Source: Montanilutibacter psychrotolerans (GTDB taxonomy: Bacteria; Pseudomonadota; Gammaproteobacteria; Xanthomonadales; Xanthomonadaceae). Taken from it: a stretch of DNA of 64,000 nt. The stretch is taken from NCBI RefSeq assembly GCF_003719825.1, contig NZ_RIBS01000003.1, positions 434,001 through 498,000 of the forward strand. The letters are read 5' to 3'. Below the pieces are notes generated by a model. The model ran no database searches. It was given only the letters and a program-made list of their open reading frames with translations, and was not told the origin of the DNA. This document shows, in pieces, positions 26,675 through 37,737 of this stretch; position 1 is the first letter of the stretch; every line of letters starts with the position of its first letter. A program made the translations under genes and the position numbers.

Positions 26675-27403
26675 TCAGAGGTGCTTCAGCGTCTCGCGCA
26701 ACCCCGCAACGCAGCGGCGGCTGACCTCCAGCGGCTGCTTGCCGTGGCGCAGCACCGCCTGCACGTGGCCGTCGGCGGTGCGCTTGAGTTCGGTGATCTC
26801 ATGGCGCGCCACCAGGCAGTTGCGATGGATGCGCACGAAGCGCTCGCCGAATTCGTCCTCGAGTGACTTCAACGATTCCTCGATGAGGTCCTCGCCACGC
26901 GCGTGGTGGACGATCACGTACTTCTCTTCGGCGTGCAGGTAGTGCACGTCCTCGATCGGAATCAGCCGCAGGCTGCCGCGCAGGCGCGCGCACAGGTGGC
27001 TGCGGCGCTGGCCGGGCGCGGCCTGCCCGGCCTTCTCGCGGCCCGCGGCAAACGTGCGCACACGGTCGAGCGCGGCGGCCAGGCGCTCGGCACGCACCGG
27101 CTTGACCAGGTAATCGATCGCCTCGGCCTCGAACGCCGACAGCGCGTGGGCGTCGTACGCGGTGCAGAACACCACCGCGGGGCGCGGCTCGAACGCGGCC
27201 AGGTGCCGCGCGGCTTCCAGCCCGTCGATGCCGGGCATGGCGATGTCGAGCAGCACCAGGTCCGGACTGAACTCGGCGCAGGCGTGCAGCGCGTGCTGGC
27301 CATCGACCGCCTCGGCGACGACCTCCACCCCGGGCTGATCGGCCAGCAGGTTGCGCAAACGCTCGCGAGCCAACGGCTCGTCGTCGGCGATGACCACCTT
27401 CAT
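26675..27403 (-). CDS. AlgR-type response regulator (receiver + LytTR)
   Basis: 242 residues starting at ATG 27403, preceded by AGGGGGC. The receiver domain (1-120) has the acidic pocket DDE, phosphoacceptor Asp53 in LLDIAMPG, and Lys in YLVKPV. The C-terminal LytTR DNA-binding domain (~140-242) has [13 protein letters not shown] and [13 protein letters not shown]. Together with hemC next door this matches AlgR of pseudomonads and xanthomonads, a regulator of exopolysaccharide, twitching and related surface traits. The cognate AlgZ-type kinase is not in the vicinity. Confidence 0.9.
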   Translation of the reverse strand: MKVVIADDEPLARERLRNLLADQPGVEVVAEAVDGQHALHACAEFSPDLVLLDIAMPGIDGLEAARHLAAFEPRPAVVFCTAYDAHALSAFEAEAIDYLVKPVRAERLAAALDRVRTFAAGREKAGQAAPGQRRSHLCARLRGSLRLIPIEDVHYLHAEEKYVIVHHARGEDLIEESLKSLEDEFGERFVRIHRNCLVARHEITELKRTADGHVQAVLRHGKQPLEVSRRCVAGLRETLKHL

Positions 27404-27581
27404 CGGCTGCCCCCTGTTCATCGGCTCGCACGCACGCCGGTGAGCGTGCGGTTCGCGGCGATAGTAGCCCCGCGCGACGGCAAGGGCGAGGAACGGGTGG
27501 AAGAAGTGGGAAACGGGTGGAACACGGGCAGGCCGCCGGGGCACGCCCGCGCGCCCGGCTCCTGGCCATCCGGATCGGCCC

Positions 27582-28274
27582 TCAACCGGTGGTGAAACGC
27601 CGGGTCAGCCAGTCGCCGAGGTCGCGGACCTGCTGGTCGCAGACCTGGTGCGCCATGGGATAGGCATGCCAGTCGACATCGAAGCCCAGCGTACGCAACT
27701 GCCGGGCGCCCATGTCGCCGGCCTGGTAGGGCACCACCGGATCGAACTGGCCGTGGGCCATGAACACCGGCTGGGTGGCGGCGGCGCCCACCGCGGGAAG
27801 CGTGGCGAGCAGGCGTTCGGCCATCGGGATGTAGGTCGACAGCGCCACCAGTCCGGCCAGTGGCGTGGTCCGGCGCATGCCAGCTGCCAGCGTGATCGCA
27901 CCGCCCTGCGAGAACCCGACCAGCAGCACGCGCGATGCCGGCATGCCGCGCTCGGCTTCGCGTGCGATCAGCGCCTCGACCTGCACGATCGATTCCTCGA
28001 CGCCGGCCTCGTCGGCACGATTGGCCAGGTTCATGTCGCGGATGTCGTACCACGCGCGCATGCGCATGCCGTTGTTAATCGTCACCGCGCGAGGCGGCGC
28101 GTGCGGGAACACGAAGCGCAGTGCCGGCCAATCCTTGCGCACCAAGTTGGGCACCAGCGGGGCAAAGTCGTTGCCGTCGGCGCCGAGGCCGTGCAGCCAC
28201 AGCACGGTCCATTCCGGCGCGGGACCGGTCTCGATCTCGACCGTGTCGAGCAGTGTCTGGGAAGTCTGGTTCAT
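27582..28274 (-). CDS. Carboxylesterase/acylprotein-thioesterase family hydrolase
   Basis: 230 residues from ATG 28274. The alpha/beta-hydrolase core is complete: LHGLGADGNDF oxyanion segment, nucleophile in GFSQGG, catalytic aspartate in HGQFDPVVP and histidine in YPMAHQV. The size and motif order are those of the phospholipase/carboxylesterase family (YpfH, P. fluorescens esterase II, acyl-protein thioesterases). It has no signal peptide, so it acts in the cytoplasm on unknown esters. Confidence 0.92.
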   Translation of the reverse strand: MNQTSQTLLDTVEIETGPAPEWTVLWLHGLGADGNDFAPLVPNLVRKDWPALRFVFPHAPPRAVTINNGMRMRAWYDIRDMNLANRADEAGVEESIVQVEALIAREAERGMPASRVLLVGFSQGGAITLAAGMRRTTPLAGLVALSTYIPMAERLLATLPAVGAAATQPVFMAHGQFDPVVPYQAGDMGARQLRTLGFDVDWHAYPMAHQVCDQQVRDLGDWLTRRFTTG

Positions 28275-28357
28275 GCGGGCATTGTCGCCGCGCGCGGCAC
28301 GCGGCGTCACCCCGCGCCGCCGCCGGACGCGCCTGCCGCGGCGGCGCGGCGCGCCGG

Positions 28358-29377
28358 TCAGCCGCTTGGCAGACGGAACTGCACCCGGCGGGTGGAGTCG
28401 ACACGGGCACCGCCACGCTCGAAGCGCCAGCGCGCCGCGGCGGCCAGCGCCGCCGCATCGAACACGCCTCCCCCGCTGCCGTCCAGCACGCGCGCACCGC
28501 TCACGCTGCCATCGGGACCGATCGTGAAGGCCACCAGCACGCTGCCCTCGAGCCTGCGGCGAATGGCCTGGGCCGGGTAGCGCGGTGCAGCGTCCACCAA
28601 CAGACGCGGCGCGGCGTTCCCGTATCGAGGCGGCGGCGGCGCGACGCGGCCCGGCGGCGCAACGGCGGCGCGGTCGGCCAGCCGCGCGGCTTCAAGCGCG
28701 GCAGCGTGCGCCTCATCGGTGGACGATTGCAGCGCCGATGGGGGCGCCCCACGCGACGGCGCGTGCCCGGCCGCGCGGGCGGCGGCAACGGGCTGGTCAC
28801 GGGCCAGCGGCTGGCGCGGGGCCTGCACCCGCGTCGCGCCCGCAAGCAGTGCACGGGCGGCCGCGTCATCGGCCGTGCGCTGGCTCAGGGCCACCGCGTC
28901 GGTGACACGGCGTGCGTGCTCGGCGGCGGCCTGCTCGACCTGTGCCAGGGTTGCTGCCAGCCGTGGTAGCGCCGGCGCCTGCGCATCCACGCGCTGCAGC
29001 AGCCCCAGCAGACGATGTGCCTGGGCGAGGTCGCCGGCGGCAATGGCCTGTTCGCTGGCGATCACCGCGTACGGCTGCAGCTCGACCAGCGCGGCGGCCA
29101 CGCCGGGCGCATCGGGCTGGCGATCGCGCAGCGCCAGGTAGTGCTCGATCGCGTTGTCGCCCACCGGCGAATGGATGCGCTGGCCGTGCAGCGCGCGTTC
29201 GGCGCGTTGGCGCAGGCCGTGCGGGTCGACCGCTGCAAGGCGCGTGCCCTCGGCCACGTCGCGCACGCGCGGCGGTGGCGACGCGGCGTCGGCCGCGGTC
29301 TCCGATGATGGTTGCGTGCACGCCACCGACATCGCGGCCATCGAGACCGACAGGAACAACAACGGAATTCTGGTCAC
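28358..29377 (-). CDS. TonB-family C-terminal domain lipoprotein
   Basis: 339 residues from a GTG at 29377 preceded by AGGGG; this start produces a signal peptide with lipobox MSVAC. The long middle is alanine-rich and helical (~60-240). The last 90 residues contain the TonB C-terminal fold: APRYPAQAIRRRLEGSVLVAFTIGPDGSV, then ALAAAARWRFE. Anchoring by lipid rather than by a TonB-type N-terminal helix is unusual, so it may be an energy-transducer relative rather than a classical TonB. Confidence 0.75.
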   Translation of the reverse strand: MTRIPLLFLSVSMAAMSVACTQPSSETAADAASPPPRVRDVAEGTRLAAVDPHGLRQRAERALHGQRIHSPVGDNAIEHYLALRDRQPDAPGVAAALVELQPYAVIASEQAIAAGDLAQAHRLLGLLQRVDAQAPALPRLAATLAQVEQAAAEHARRVTDAVALSQRTADDAAARALLAGATRVQAPRQPLARDQPVAAARAAGHAPSRGAPPSALQSSTDEAHAAALEAARLADRAAVAPPGRVAPPPPRYGNAAPRLLVDAAPRYPAQAIRRRLEGSVLVAFTIGPDGSVSGARVLDGSGGGVFDAAALAAAARWRFERGGARVDSTRRVQFRLPSG

Positions 29378-29474
29378 GTCGAATGCGCCCCTACGCAGCG
29401 AAATGGAGCGCAGGCTAGCCGGCGGATATGACGTCGATGCGGCAAACCGTGCGCATGGTCGCAACGCGCGCGCG

Positions 29475-30503
29475 TCAACGCGCCTGACTTTCCTGGGGCA
29501 CACCCGCGGGGACGCGCAACGCCGTCGCGGCGCCAAGCAGTCCCGGATGGGGATGGGTGATGACGTGGATCGCCACCTGCTCCAGGTAGGCGGCGAAACG
29601 CCCCTTGGCGAGGAAGCGTTCGCGAAAGTCACTGCTGCGCAGGAACGGCACGAAGCGCGGCACGATGCCGCCGGCGATCATCAGCGTGCGCGCACCGTGG
29701 ATCAGCGCGACATCGCCGGCGACGCTGCCCAGCACCGCGCAGAAACGCGCCAGCGCGCGTCGCGCGATCGGATCGTCGCCCTCCAGCGCGGCGGCAACGA
29801 TCGCGTCAGGCTCGCGCATCACCGACGCGTCGTGCCCGCTGTCGCCGCCCAGCCCACGCAGGACGGCGTCGATGGACGACAGACCACTGCCAGACAGCAA
29901 GCGCTCGTACGACGTACGGCCGTGTCGTTCATCCACCCAGGCAGCGATCGCGTGCTCCTCCTCGCCGATCGGCGCGAAGGTCACGTGGCCTCCCTCGGTC
30001 GCCACCGCGTGCCAGCCGCCGGCATCCGAACCCACCAGCAGGCCGACGCCGAATCCGGTGCCGGGCCCGAGCACGGTCACCGGGCCACGCAGCGGCCCGG
30101 CGGCGAAACCGCACAGGGCGATGTGTTCGTCGTCGCGCAACGCGGGCACCGCCCAGGCGATCGCGCCGAAATCGTTGAGCACCCGCAGTTCGTCCAGCCC
30201 GAGCGCTTGCTGCAACCCGCGGCGACTGAACGACCAGGCGCGATTGGTGAGGTGGATCTCGTCGGCGACAACCGGCGACGCCACCGCGATCGCCGCACGC
30301 CGCGGCTTCTCCCCGATCGTTCCCAAATAGTGCTCGGCAGCACGCTGCAGATTCGCGAAATCGGCATTTCGTAGCGACTGCGCGTGCAGCAGCGTGGGCG
30401 TGGGCGATCGTGGGTCGGTCAGCGCGAAGCGCGCGTTCGTGCCGCCGATGTCGGCCACCAGGGCAAGGGTGCTCGACGAGAGCGTGTTCGAAGAGGTGGC
30501 CAC
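29475..30503 (-). CDS. glk: Glucokinase
   Basis: 342 residues from a GTG at 30503 with AGGGA 8 nt upstream. Bacterial Glk motifs are clear: ADIGGTNARFAL (phosphate loop), LNDFGAIAWA, GPGTGFGVGLL and EGGHVTFAP. It phosphorylates glucose with ATP for glycolysis and the Entner-Doudoroff route. It stands alone, downstream of a 390-bp upstream region that it shares divergently with the ECF42 cassette. Confidence 0.93.
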   Translation of the reverse strand: MATSSNTLSSSTLALVADIGGTNARFALTDPRSPTPTLLHAQSLRNADFANLQRAAEHYLGTIGEKPRRAAIAVASPVVADEIHLTNRAWSFSRRGLQQALGLDELRVLNDFGAIAWAVPALRDDEHIALCGFAAGPLRGPVTVLGPGTGFGVGLLVGSDAGGWHAVATEGGHVTFAPIGEEEHAIAAWVDERHGRTSYERLLSGSGLSSIDAVLRGLGGDSGHDASVMREPDAIVAAALEGDDPIARRALARFCAVLGSVAGDVALIHGARTLMIAGGIVPRFVPFLRSSDFRERFLAKGRFAAYLEQVAIHVITHPHPGLLGAATALRVPAGVPQESQAR

Positions 30504-30783
30504 GGTCAGCCATCCCTGCCGCAACACGTGCCCTGCCCGCACGGGGCCACCACCCACGGGCGGTGGCCGGCATCGGTCACGGCGAAGAATGTCGGCAACG
30601 CGACCGGTTCGATCATCGCCTGGTCCCACCCGGTTTCCATTCGGATCGCGCAAGCCTACCCCGGCAGCCGTGAGCCCGGCGCCTGCACGCCGTCGCCGCA
30701 CCAACCACACGAGGCACACGGCGGTGTGTGGACACTCGCCTTCCGCGCCGTGTTCGCCCGGTCGCAAGAAATGGCCCGGGGGT

Positions 30784-30810
30784 TGTCGATTTCGCCCCCG
30801 CTGGTTCGAC
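30784..30810 (+). promoter_or_regulatory. Candidate ECF42-type promoter
   Basis: TGTCGA at 30784-30789 is followed after exactly 17 bp by CGAC at 30807-30810. This is the -35/-10 combination I know for ECF42 sigma factors. It lies 85 bp before the first gene of the cassette that encodes such a sigma factor. This implies autoregulation. The rest of the 30504-30894 interval shows nothing else clear. Confidence 0.6.
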
Positions 30811-30894
30811 GTACAGGTCAAGAGCCCGGCATCGGGCGACGCGAACCACCCACCCACGGGCGGCGCCACCGCCCCGAGAGACAGGAGAACCGCC

Positions 30895-31320
30895 ATGCGC
30901 TTCATGCTGATCGTGAAAGCCAGCCCCGAATCGGAAGCCGGCGTGATGCCGAGCGAAGAACTGCTGACCCATATGGGCAGGTACAACGAAGAGCTGGTCA
31001 AGGCCGGCGTGCTGCTCGCCGGCGAGGGCCTTCACCCCAGCGCCAGGGGTGCCCGCGTGCGATTCAACGACAACCAGCGCACGGTGATCGATGGCCCCTT
31101 CACCGAAACCCGTGAGCTCATCGCCGGTTTCTGGCTGATCCAGGTGAAGTCGTTCGACGAGGCGGTCGAGTGGGTCAAGCGCTGTCCGAACCCGATGCCG
31201 GGCGAATCCGAGATCGAGATCCGCCAGGTGTTCGAGGCCGAAGACTTCGGCGCCGAGTTCACCCCGGAGCTGCGCGAGCAGGAAGAACGCCTGCGCGAGC
31301 AGGTCGCCAGCAAGCACTGA
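30895..31320 (+). CDS. YCII/DGPF-family protein
   Basis: 141 residues from ATG 30895 with AGGAG 6 nt upstream. MRFMLIVKASPESE at the N-terminus and the signature IDGPFTETRELIAGFWLIQV (DGPF) define the DGPF group of YCII-related proteins. Their biochemical role is unclear. They are the usual genomic companions and targets of ECF42 sigma factors, as here: this gene, a VOC protein and the sigma factor form one unit behind a matching promoter. Confidence 0.9.
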   Translation: MRFMLIVKASPESEAGVMPSEELLTHMGRYNEELVKAGVLLAGEGLHPSARGARVRFNDNQRTVIDGPFTETRELIAGFWLIQVKSFDEAVEWVKRCPNPMPGESEIEIRQVFEAEDFGAEFTPELREQEERLREQVASKH

Positions 31321-31392
31321 CCGCTGAGGCGCAACCAGCGGCCATGTCGTCGCTCACCGCAGCCTCCACCCGCCCCACGCGAGGACCATCCC

Positions 31393-31803
31393 ATGCAACT
31401 CGATCCCTACCTGATGTTCGACGGAACCTGCGAAGCTGCGTTCAACTTCTACCGGCAATGCCTCGGCGGTGAGATCGTCATGATGTCGCGCTACGGCGAG
31501 GCGCCTGGCGAAGGCATGCCGGGCTGCAACCCCGACCACATCATGCACGCGCGCCTGGAGTTCGACGGCCGGGTGCTGATGGCTTCCGACAACCACCCCG
31601 ACTATCCGTACGAAGGCATCAAGGGCTGCTCGATGTCGCTCAACGTCGCCAGCATCGGCGAGGCGGAGCGCGTGTTCAACGCGTTGTCCGAGAACGGCAA
31701 GGTGTCGATGCCGCTGCAGGAGACCTTCTGGGCGGTGCGCTTTGCCATGTTCGAGGACCGTTTCGGCGTGCCCTGGATGGTCAACTGCGAGAAGGCCGGA
31801 TGA
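31393..31803 (+). CDS. PhnB-like VOC-superfamily protein
   Basis: 136 residues. The start MQLDPYLMFDGTCEAAFNFY and later DNHPDYPYEGIKGC and FGVPWMVN are typical of the PhnB-like glyoxalase/bleomycin-resistance fold (VOC). The family binds metal and small molecules; members are frequent in ECF42 loci beside DGPF proteins. Specific substrate unknown. It lies 72 bp after the DGPF gene and 74 bp before the sigma factor. Confidence 0.88.
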   Translation: MQLDPYLMFDGTCEAAFNFYRQCLGGEIVMMSRYGEAPGEGMPGCNPDHIMHARLEFDGRVLMASDNHPDYPYEGIKGCSMSLNVASIGEAERVFNALSENGKVSMPLQETFWAVRFAMFEDRFGVPWMVNCEKAG

Positions 31804-31877
31804 GCGTTGCGCGCGCCGTTGCATGACGGCGATGACGCGCTTGCGGCAATCGCGTGGCGGTGCTTTCATCGACCGCC

Positions 31878-33191
<1,314 letters not shown>

Positions 33192-33313
33192 TCGCGGCCT
33201 GCGCTTGCCGCCTGCTCATCGACCACTCCTGCGCAGAACAAACGCGACGGCGATCGCACGGCCTCGAATTGCTTGCGCGGTGTTGACACCGCGGACGCCG
33301 CCCGATCGCGTGA

Positions 33314-33907
33314 TCAGGCGTCGTCGACGGCGGTTTCACTGCCCCGCACCGACCGCTGATGTGCCCGGGCGCGGATCGATTCCAGGCGCGCGCGAACGAC
33401 GCGCAGATGGAGGATCGGGTAGACGTTGAACAGCGCCTGGACCAACAGGAACACGCTGGCGGTTCCCGCATTCCCGGCAACGAAGAGATAGGCGATGTAG
33501 GGAGTGAACAGCACGGCGGCCCAGAAGTGCGTTGCCTCCGCCGATTCAGCTTGAGCGCTGAGCCTGGCCAGGTCGCCTGCTTCTGGCGCTTGCGAGGTGT
33601 ACACGGACGCGTTCAAGCGCCGAAACGGTGAGTCCCGGAGGAACCTCCCGAACCGATGCACACCCAGTCTGCGATACGCGTCGCCAGACCGTTCGCTCGC
33701 ACGGATGCCACGGAGCGACGCGGGCATTGGGAGCATGAAGATTGGCTCGGCGACCTTGGCGATGCCCAGGAAGTAGAACATCGCCAGCAACCACAGCCAC
33801 GGCGACGTGATGCCGATGACCTGCGCCAGCATTCGGAAGCAGACGGCGAACACCGCAACGGTTGCCACGACCGCGAGAACGCTCCCCAGCTTGCGCACGT
33901 TCGTCAT
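33314..33907 (-). CDS. CrtO-like membrane protein (carotenoid glycoside acyltransferase fold)
   Basis: 197 residues from ATG 33907 (a GTG at 33916 is also possible). Four membrane segments are predicted. The middle FGRFLRDSPFRRLN, the segment AESAEATHFWA with its histidine, and the end LFNVYPILHLRVVRARL resemble glycosyl-4,4'-diaponeurosporenoate acyltransferase CrtO. A CrtI-like oxidoreductase is encoded 2.3 kb away. The substrate is not known; many bacteria without staphyloxanthin have such proteins. Confidence 0.6.
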   Translation of the reverse strand: MTNVRKLGSVLAVVATVAVFAVCFRMLAQVIGITSPWLWLLAMFYFLGIAKVAEPIFMLPMPASLRGIRASERSGDAYRRLGVHRFGRFLRDSPFRRLNASVYTSQAPEAGDLARLSAQAESAEATHFWAAVLFTPYIAYLFVAGNAGTASVFLLVQALFNVYPILHLRVVRARLESIRARAHQRSVRGSETAVDDA

Positions 33908-34095
33908 GTTCGACACCCGATGTCCGAATCAACCCGCCACGCTGCGTCCTGGACCTGGGATGGACTGTCAGGCGCGCACCGAAGGGATGGCAAGTGCCCC
34001 GACGACGGTCATGCGTGCTCACCATGCGCCCGCGCTCGGCCGAACCGCAAACCGGCTCGCCTGGGTTTGCTCCGGGTGCAGCCGACTCGTCGCGA

Positions 34096-34554
34096 TCAGT
34101 TCTTGGGTTGATGCGGTTTCGAGTACCACATCGCGTTGACGATGACCCATCGGTCACCGAACTTGCCCATGTGGAGGAAGTCCACGAACCACGGCGTTTC
34201 CGCGCGCGCAACCGCGACGTCGCCCGCGACATCGAGCACGTAGCACGACCGGTCCCATTGCGCTCTTGGCGTCTTCAGCGCGCCCTGCCGCGTCAGCTCG
34301 ACCAGTTCCTCCTTGGTCATCCGGCGTAGCTCCCGCCGCTCACCGGGCGTTTCACCTGCCACCTTCCGTTTGGCCAGGTCCGAGTGAAGCGCACGGGCAA
34401 CACGGTCCGGGTTGCCTTCCAACTGGCCGTCGACGTAGTCGAAGCAGGTCGCTTCGATCGAAGCGCGGGTGGCCGCATCGACCTCCGGGACAGGCAATGC
34501 ATCGGCGGTGGCCACGGCGGATGCCGCGGCAAGGACAATCGGCATGAATGGCAT
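34096..34554 (-). CDS. Exported NTF2-like (lumazine-binding-type) protein, copy 1
   Basis: 152 residues from ATG 34554, AGGAA 6 nt upstream. A short signal peptide (MPIVLAAASAVATADA) is followed by an NTF2/SnoaL-like domain: ATCFDYVDGQLEGNPDRVARALH, then VAVARAETPWFVDFLHMGKFGDRWVIVNAMW. The fold matches the putative lumazine-binding family; the function is unknown. A close paralogue lies at 40476-40910 on the opposite strand. Probably periplasmic. Confidence 0.85.
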   Translation of the reverse strand: MPFMPIVLAAASAVATADALPVPEVDAATRASIEATCFDYVDGQLEGNPDRVARALHSDLAKRKVAGETPGERRELRRMTKEELVELTRQGALKTPRAQWDRSCYVLDVAGDVAVARAETPWFVDFLHMGKFGDRWVIVNAMWYSKPHQPKN

Positions 34555-34768
34555 GGGGTCTTCCTTGAAATACCGTTGCGCGAACTGGCTTGGACGATAT
34601 CAGGTCGGACGCACCGCCAGAATACGAGAAGCGGCGGCAACACAGAACGTGTGCTGCCGCCGCCGATTGGTGCTGCCATTCGCGCTGGGCGCGCCGAACC
34701 GGCAAGAACTACTTGGCCGTCATGCCGATGCAACAGCTCGTCGAAATCGGCATCAACTGCCGTGAGTT

Positions 34769-35641
34769 TCAGTTGGCCACAATGTACCCGGCGCAGCCGT
34801 CCGGCGTGCAAGCGTAGGCGATCCTGAATCCACTGATGGGACCGCTGTAGACCTGATGACCAAGAAGACCTGCGCGCTCTGCCAGGTAGTTGTAGTCATA
34901 CTCGGGGCCGTTGCTGGGACCCACCTGGTACACATGTCCGTAGAAGTCTTCCTTCGTCTCCGGAATCCGGTTCCCGTGGCCATCGTACGTTTCTCCCGGC
35001 ACACGTACATACTTCTGTACCGTCATGTCGAGCCTGAACTTGGCGGATCCGCCATCGCGGAAGCGGTAGACGATTACCGCCGGAGCCTTTGAGTAGTCGA
35101 AACCCGACTGCGTCAAGGCGCCGATTACGCCAAAGATGTAGCCTCTGATCCCCTGCTCGGTTTGCATCAGATGCGACGAGAGGTTGTATTCAAGGTCGGT
35201 GCGCTTCATCAACTCGTAGCTGTTGGCCGGCAGATTTCCTGATCCGCCCGATGAAGGCGTGACGGCGTTGGAGCGGAACGACAATGCGCCCGCGGCGGGC
35301 TCGTAGACCTGCAGATTGTTTCCATTGGTCAGTACCCGCATGTTCTCGGCGAACGCCACGATCGCCGGATCGATCGGCACGAACACGATGTCCGGGAAGT
35401 AGGGCTCTGGCTCCGGGTTGCTCATGTCGGGGATCGGCGCCTGGTTCGCGAGCCGATAGGCTTTGCCGTTTACGTAGTCGACGTAGTAGGCGTCGCCGGC
35501 ACCGGCAGCCGAAAGGGTCTGCCATGCCAGATCGGCCACCTGCTCGGGGGTGCATCCATGGCATGGATACGTGGGCTTGGCGACCGCGGAAAACGATGCG
35601 GCGAATGCAACGGTAAGCGTCAACAGATTGATCAGTTTCAT
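34769..35641 (-). CDS. Secreted protein of unknown function
   Basis: 290 residues from ATG 35641, with AAGGA 10 nt upstream. The N-terminus (MKLINLLTLTVAFAASFSAVAK) is a typical signal peptide. The mature protein starts with a cysteine pair (PCHGC) reminiscent of small disulfide-bonded motifs and ends with another (ACTPDGCAGY). The rest is rich in Tyr, Asn and Ser, as in extracellular proteins of this group. No family recognised. Its base composition is lower in GC than the flanking housekeeping genes. Confidence 0.75.
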   Translation of the reverse strand: MKLINLLTLTVAFAASFSAVAKPTYPCHGCTPEQVADLAWQTLSAAGAGDAYYVDYVNGKAYRLANQAPIPDMSNPEPEPYFPDIVFVPIDPAIVAFAENMRVLTNGNNLQVYEPAAGALSFRSNAVTPSSGGSGNLPANSYELMKRTDLEYNLSSHLMQTEQGIRGYIFGVIGALTQSGFDYSKAPAVIVYRFRDGGSAKFRLDMTVQKYVRVPGETYDGHGNRIPETKEDFYGHVYQVGPSNGPEYDYNYLAERAGLLGHQVYSGPISGFRIAYACTPDGCAGYIVAN

Positions 35642-36165
35642 GCTCGTTCGTTCCTTGAATTGCCCTTGCATTGGGCGTGGAAAGGCTTCGTCCTTGTTTC
35701 AAGCAGATGAAAGGTTCACAGACGTGCGTGCGACGACGGAACACGATCTACGTTGGCCCGGAGGGCCTCGACCTCGACGTGCGTTGACTTCTCGGCCCAA
35801 CACCTCAACTGGCATTGCGGTGGCTACCGCCGGTTGGTGACCTCAAGACACGCCAAGTGACAGAGCATGACTACGACGCTTCCGCGTTCCCTGCATCGAC
35901 GTGTGCACTGCGGTGGGTCGATCTCGCGTTCCGGCTTGGACTGTATCCAGCACGGTGACGGCATGGATGCGCGCGTCGCCAAGCCGTGCCTGTCTTGCGG
36001 CGAAACGGTGGTTCGCCCCATGAAACGCACGATCAAGGCACCAAGCCCGCGGCTTTCGATGAGGCATGTAGCGATGCGCGAACGAGCCCCGGCGCCGAGT
36101 CGTTCATTGCATGGTGTTGCTGGTGCGGCGTTGCGACGCGTAGCGATGAAGCCTCGCTCGTCGGG
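35642..36165. other. Intergenic 0.5 kb, nothing recognised
   Basis: Several frames are open but have no ribosome site and no convincing content. The segment lies downstream of the CrtI-like gene and upstream of the secreted-protein gene, so it should hold the promoter of the latter. I see no terminator with a T-run. Confidence 0.5.
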
Positions 36166-37647
36166 CTACTGGGCGTCGGGCTTCTTGGCGTCTGCCAGCA
36201 GGGCATCCGACACCTGGATGCCCGACCACATGGCCGACGGCACGCCATAGCCGGGAAACGTGGTTTGGCCGGCCAGATAGAGGCCCTTCACGGGAGTTCG
36301 GTGCGGAAAGAACTGCCCCGGAGTTGCGCCTGGGGCGACGCCGTACAGGGCGCCTTCGTGCAGGTGACGTTGGGTTACGAAGGTTTGCGGATCCATCACC
36401 TCCACGGTCTCGATCGAGAGCGTGGGAAGCTTTTTCCGAAGGCCATCGACGTAACTCGTCACGGTTCGTTCGGTCATCGCCTCGGTCCACTGCGATGCCA
36501 ATGCGATGCCGCTCACGGGGGCATAGAACTCGATGACGGCCTTTCCTTCCGGAGCGAGCTCCGGAAGCGTCCGGGTCGGATTGGTATAGGCGAGCCAACG
36601 CGGGACACCCGTTTCGCTCACGTGCATGCGTCCTTGCTCCGGCATCGGCGGTACGTGGTTGACGATGAAGGCACCGGGATCTCCGATACCTTGGCAGCCG
36701 ATCTGTATCGCGATCGCCCGGTGTGACAACGGGGAACGACGCGTCTGTCGCACAAGCCGTGCAGGCACGGCCTCCTCGGGCAACAGGTGCGCCGCCAACT
36801 CGAATCCCGAGCAGGTCGCCACGACCTGGCGCGATTCGATCCGTTCGCCGGTCGACAGTTCGACGGCACACACGCGCCCGTTCGACACCTCGAGCTTGTT
36901 GGCGCGCACGCCGCGACGGATCGAAATCGAATGCTTCTCGGCAGCCCGCTCCAGTGCGGCAGGGATCATCCCCATGCCCCCGTGCGGCAGGTGGAACCCT
37001 TCTTCGAGGAGCGCCATGAAGCCGATGATCTGAGTGGCGGGCAGTCGTGCCGGAGCGGTGCCCGTGTACAACAGGGTCGAGGCAACCGCGGCTCGCACGT
37101 CCGGATCCTGGAATTGCGTGGATATCAGCCGTTCCACGCTGCCGCCCATGCGCGGCAGATGCCTCCACAACCGCCCCAGCACCCGTGGCAGCGACGGCGG
37201 TGCCGGCAGGATGTCCTGGACGAGCGCCTGATAGATCGGGCTCCAACGATTGCGGAGCGTGGCGAGTTCTCGGCGCAACGTAGCGGTTCGCTGCCGCGCA
37301 TCGACGCCTTCAACGAAGGACGCTTCGACGCTCGACAGATGCACCGTGGTGCCATTGTCGAGGACAGTGCGATGCGGGTTGGCGATGGCAGCCAGCGAGA
37401 CCTCCGCGTCGAAGTCGAGGCCCAGCCGGTGGAATGCCGCCTTCAGCGCCGACGGTACGGCGACGTACAACGCGCCGTTGTTGAACGTGTATCCCGAGAC
37501 CTTGCGGGTCGAGCAACAGCCACCGACCGCGTCCGAGGCTTCCAGCACGGTGACCTGCCGCCCCGACCGCGCCAGGCTGAGTGCCGCACTGAGCCCGGCG
37601 AGACCGGCACCGATGACGACGACGGAGGACTTGTCGCTGCTGGACAT
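36166..37647 (-). CDS. CrtI/phytoene-desaturase-family FAD oxidoreductase
   Basis: 493 residues from ATG 37647; a longer reading upstream would run through the operator region. The FAD-binding motif VVIGAGLAGLSAALSLARSG is at residues 9-28 and the C-terminal VKGLYLAGQTTFPGYGVPSAMWSG is the conserved flavin segment of the CrtI/CRTISO/RetSat family. These enzymes desaturate or isomerise carotenoids and related polyenes. No other carotenoid gene (crtB, crtE, crtY) is in the window, so the substrate is open. It is divergent from a TetR regulator, with shared operators. Confidence 0.88.
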   Translation of the reverse strand: MSSSDKSSVVVIGAGLAGLSAALSLARSGRQVTVLEASDAVGGCCSTRKVSGYTFNNGALYVAVPSALKAAFHRLGLDFDAEVSLAAIANPHRTVLDNGTTVHLSSVEASFVEGVDARQRTATLRRELATLRNRWSPIYQALVQDILPAPPSLPRVLGRLWRHLPRMGGSVERLISTQFQDPDVRAAVASTLLYTGTAPARLPATQIIGFMALLEEGFHLPHGGMGMIPAALERAAEKHSISIRRGVRANKLEVSNGRVCAVELSTGERIESRQVVATCSGFELAAHLLPEEAVPARLVRQTRRSPLSHRAIAIQIGCQGIGDPGAFIVNHVPPMPEQGRMHVSETGVPRWLAYTNPTRTLPELAPEGKAVIEFYAPVSGIALASQWTEAMTERTVTSYVDGLRKKLPTLSIETVEVMDPQTFVTQRHLHEGALYGVAPGATPGQFFPHRTPVKGLYLAGQTTFPGYGVPSAMWSGIQVSDALLADAKKPDAQ

Positions 37648-37694
37648 CCTGTTTGACCTCGTGGGAGACCCGTCGTCGGGGCCGAAGCACCATA

Positions 37695-37732
37695 ACAATT
37701 GAACATTGTCTAAAAATGTACAACGTACAATG
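37695..37732. promoter_or_regulatory. Operator cluster between CrtI-like gene and TetR gene
   Basis: A very AT-rich 40-bp stretch holds several inverted repeats: ACAAT-N5-ATTGT (37695-37709), TGTAC-AAC-GTACA (37717-37729), and CATTGT-N17-ACAATG (37704-37732). It lies between divergent start codons at 37647 and 37738. The ATG of the regulator is only 5 bp past the last repeat, so autorepression by promoter occlusion is likely. Confidence 0.65.
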
Positions 37733-37737
37733 ATGGG

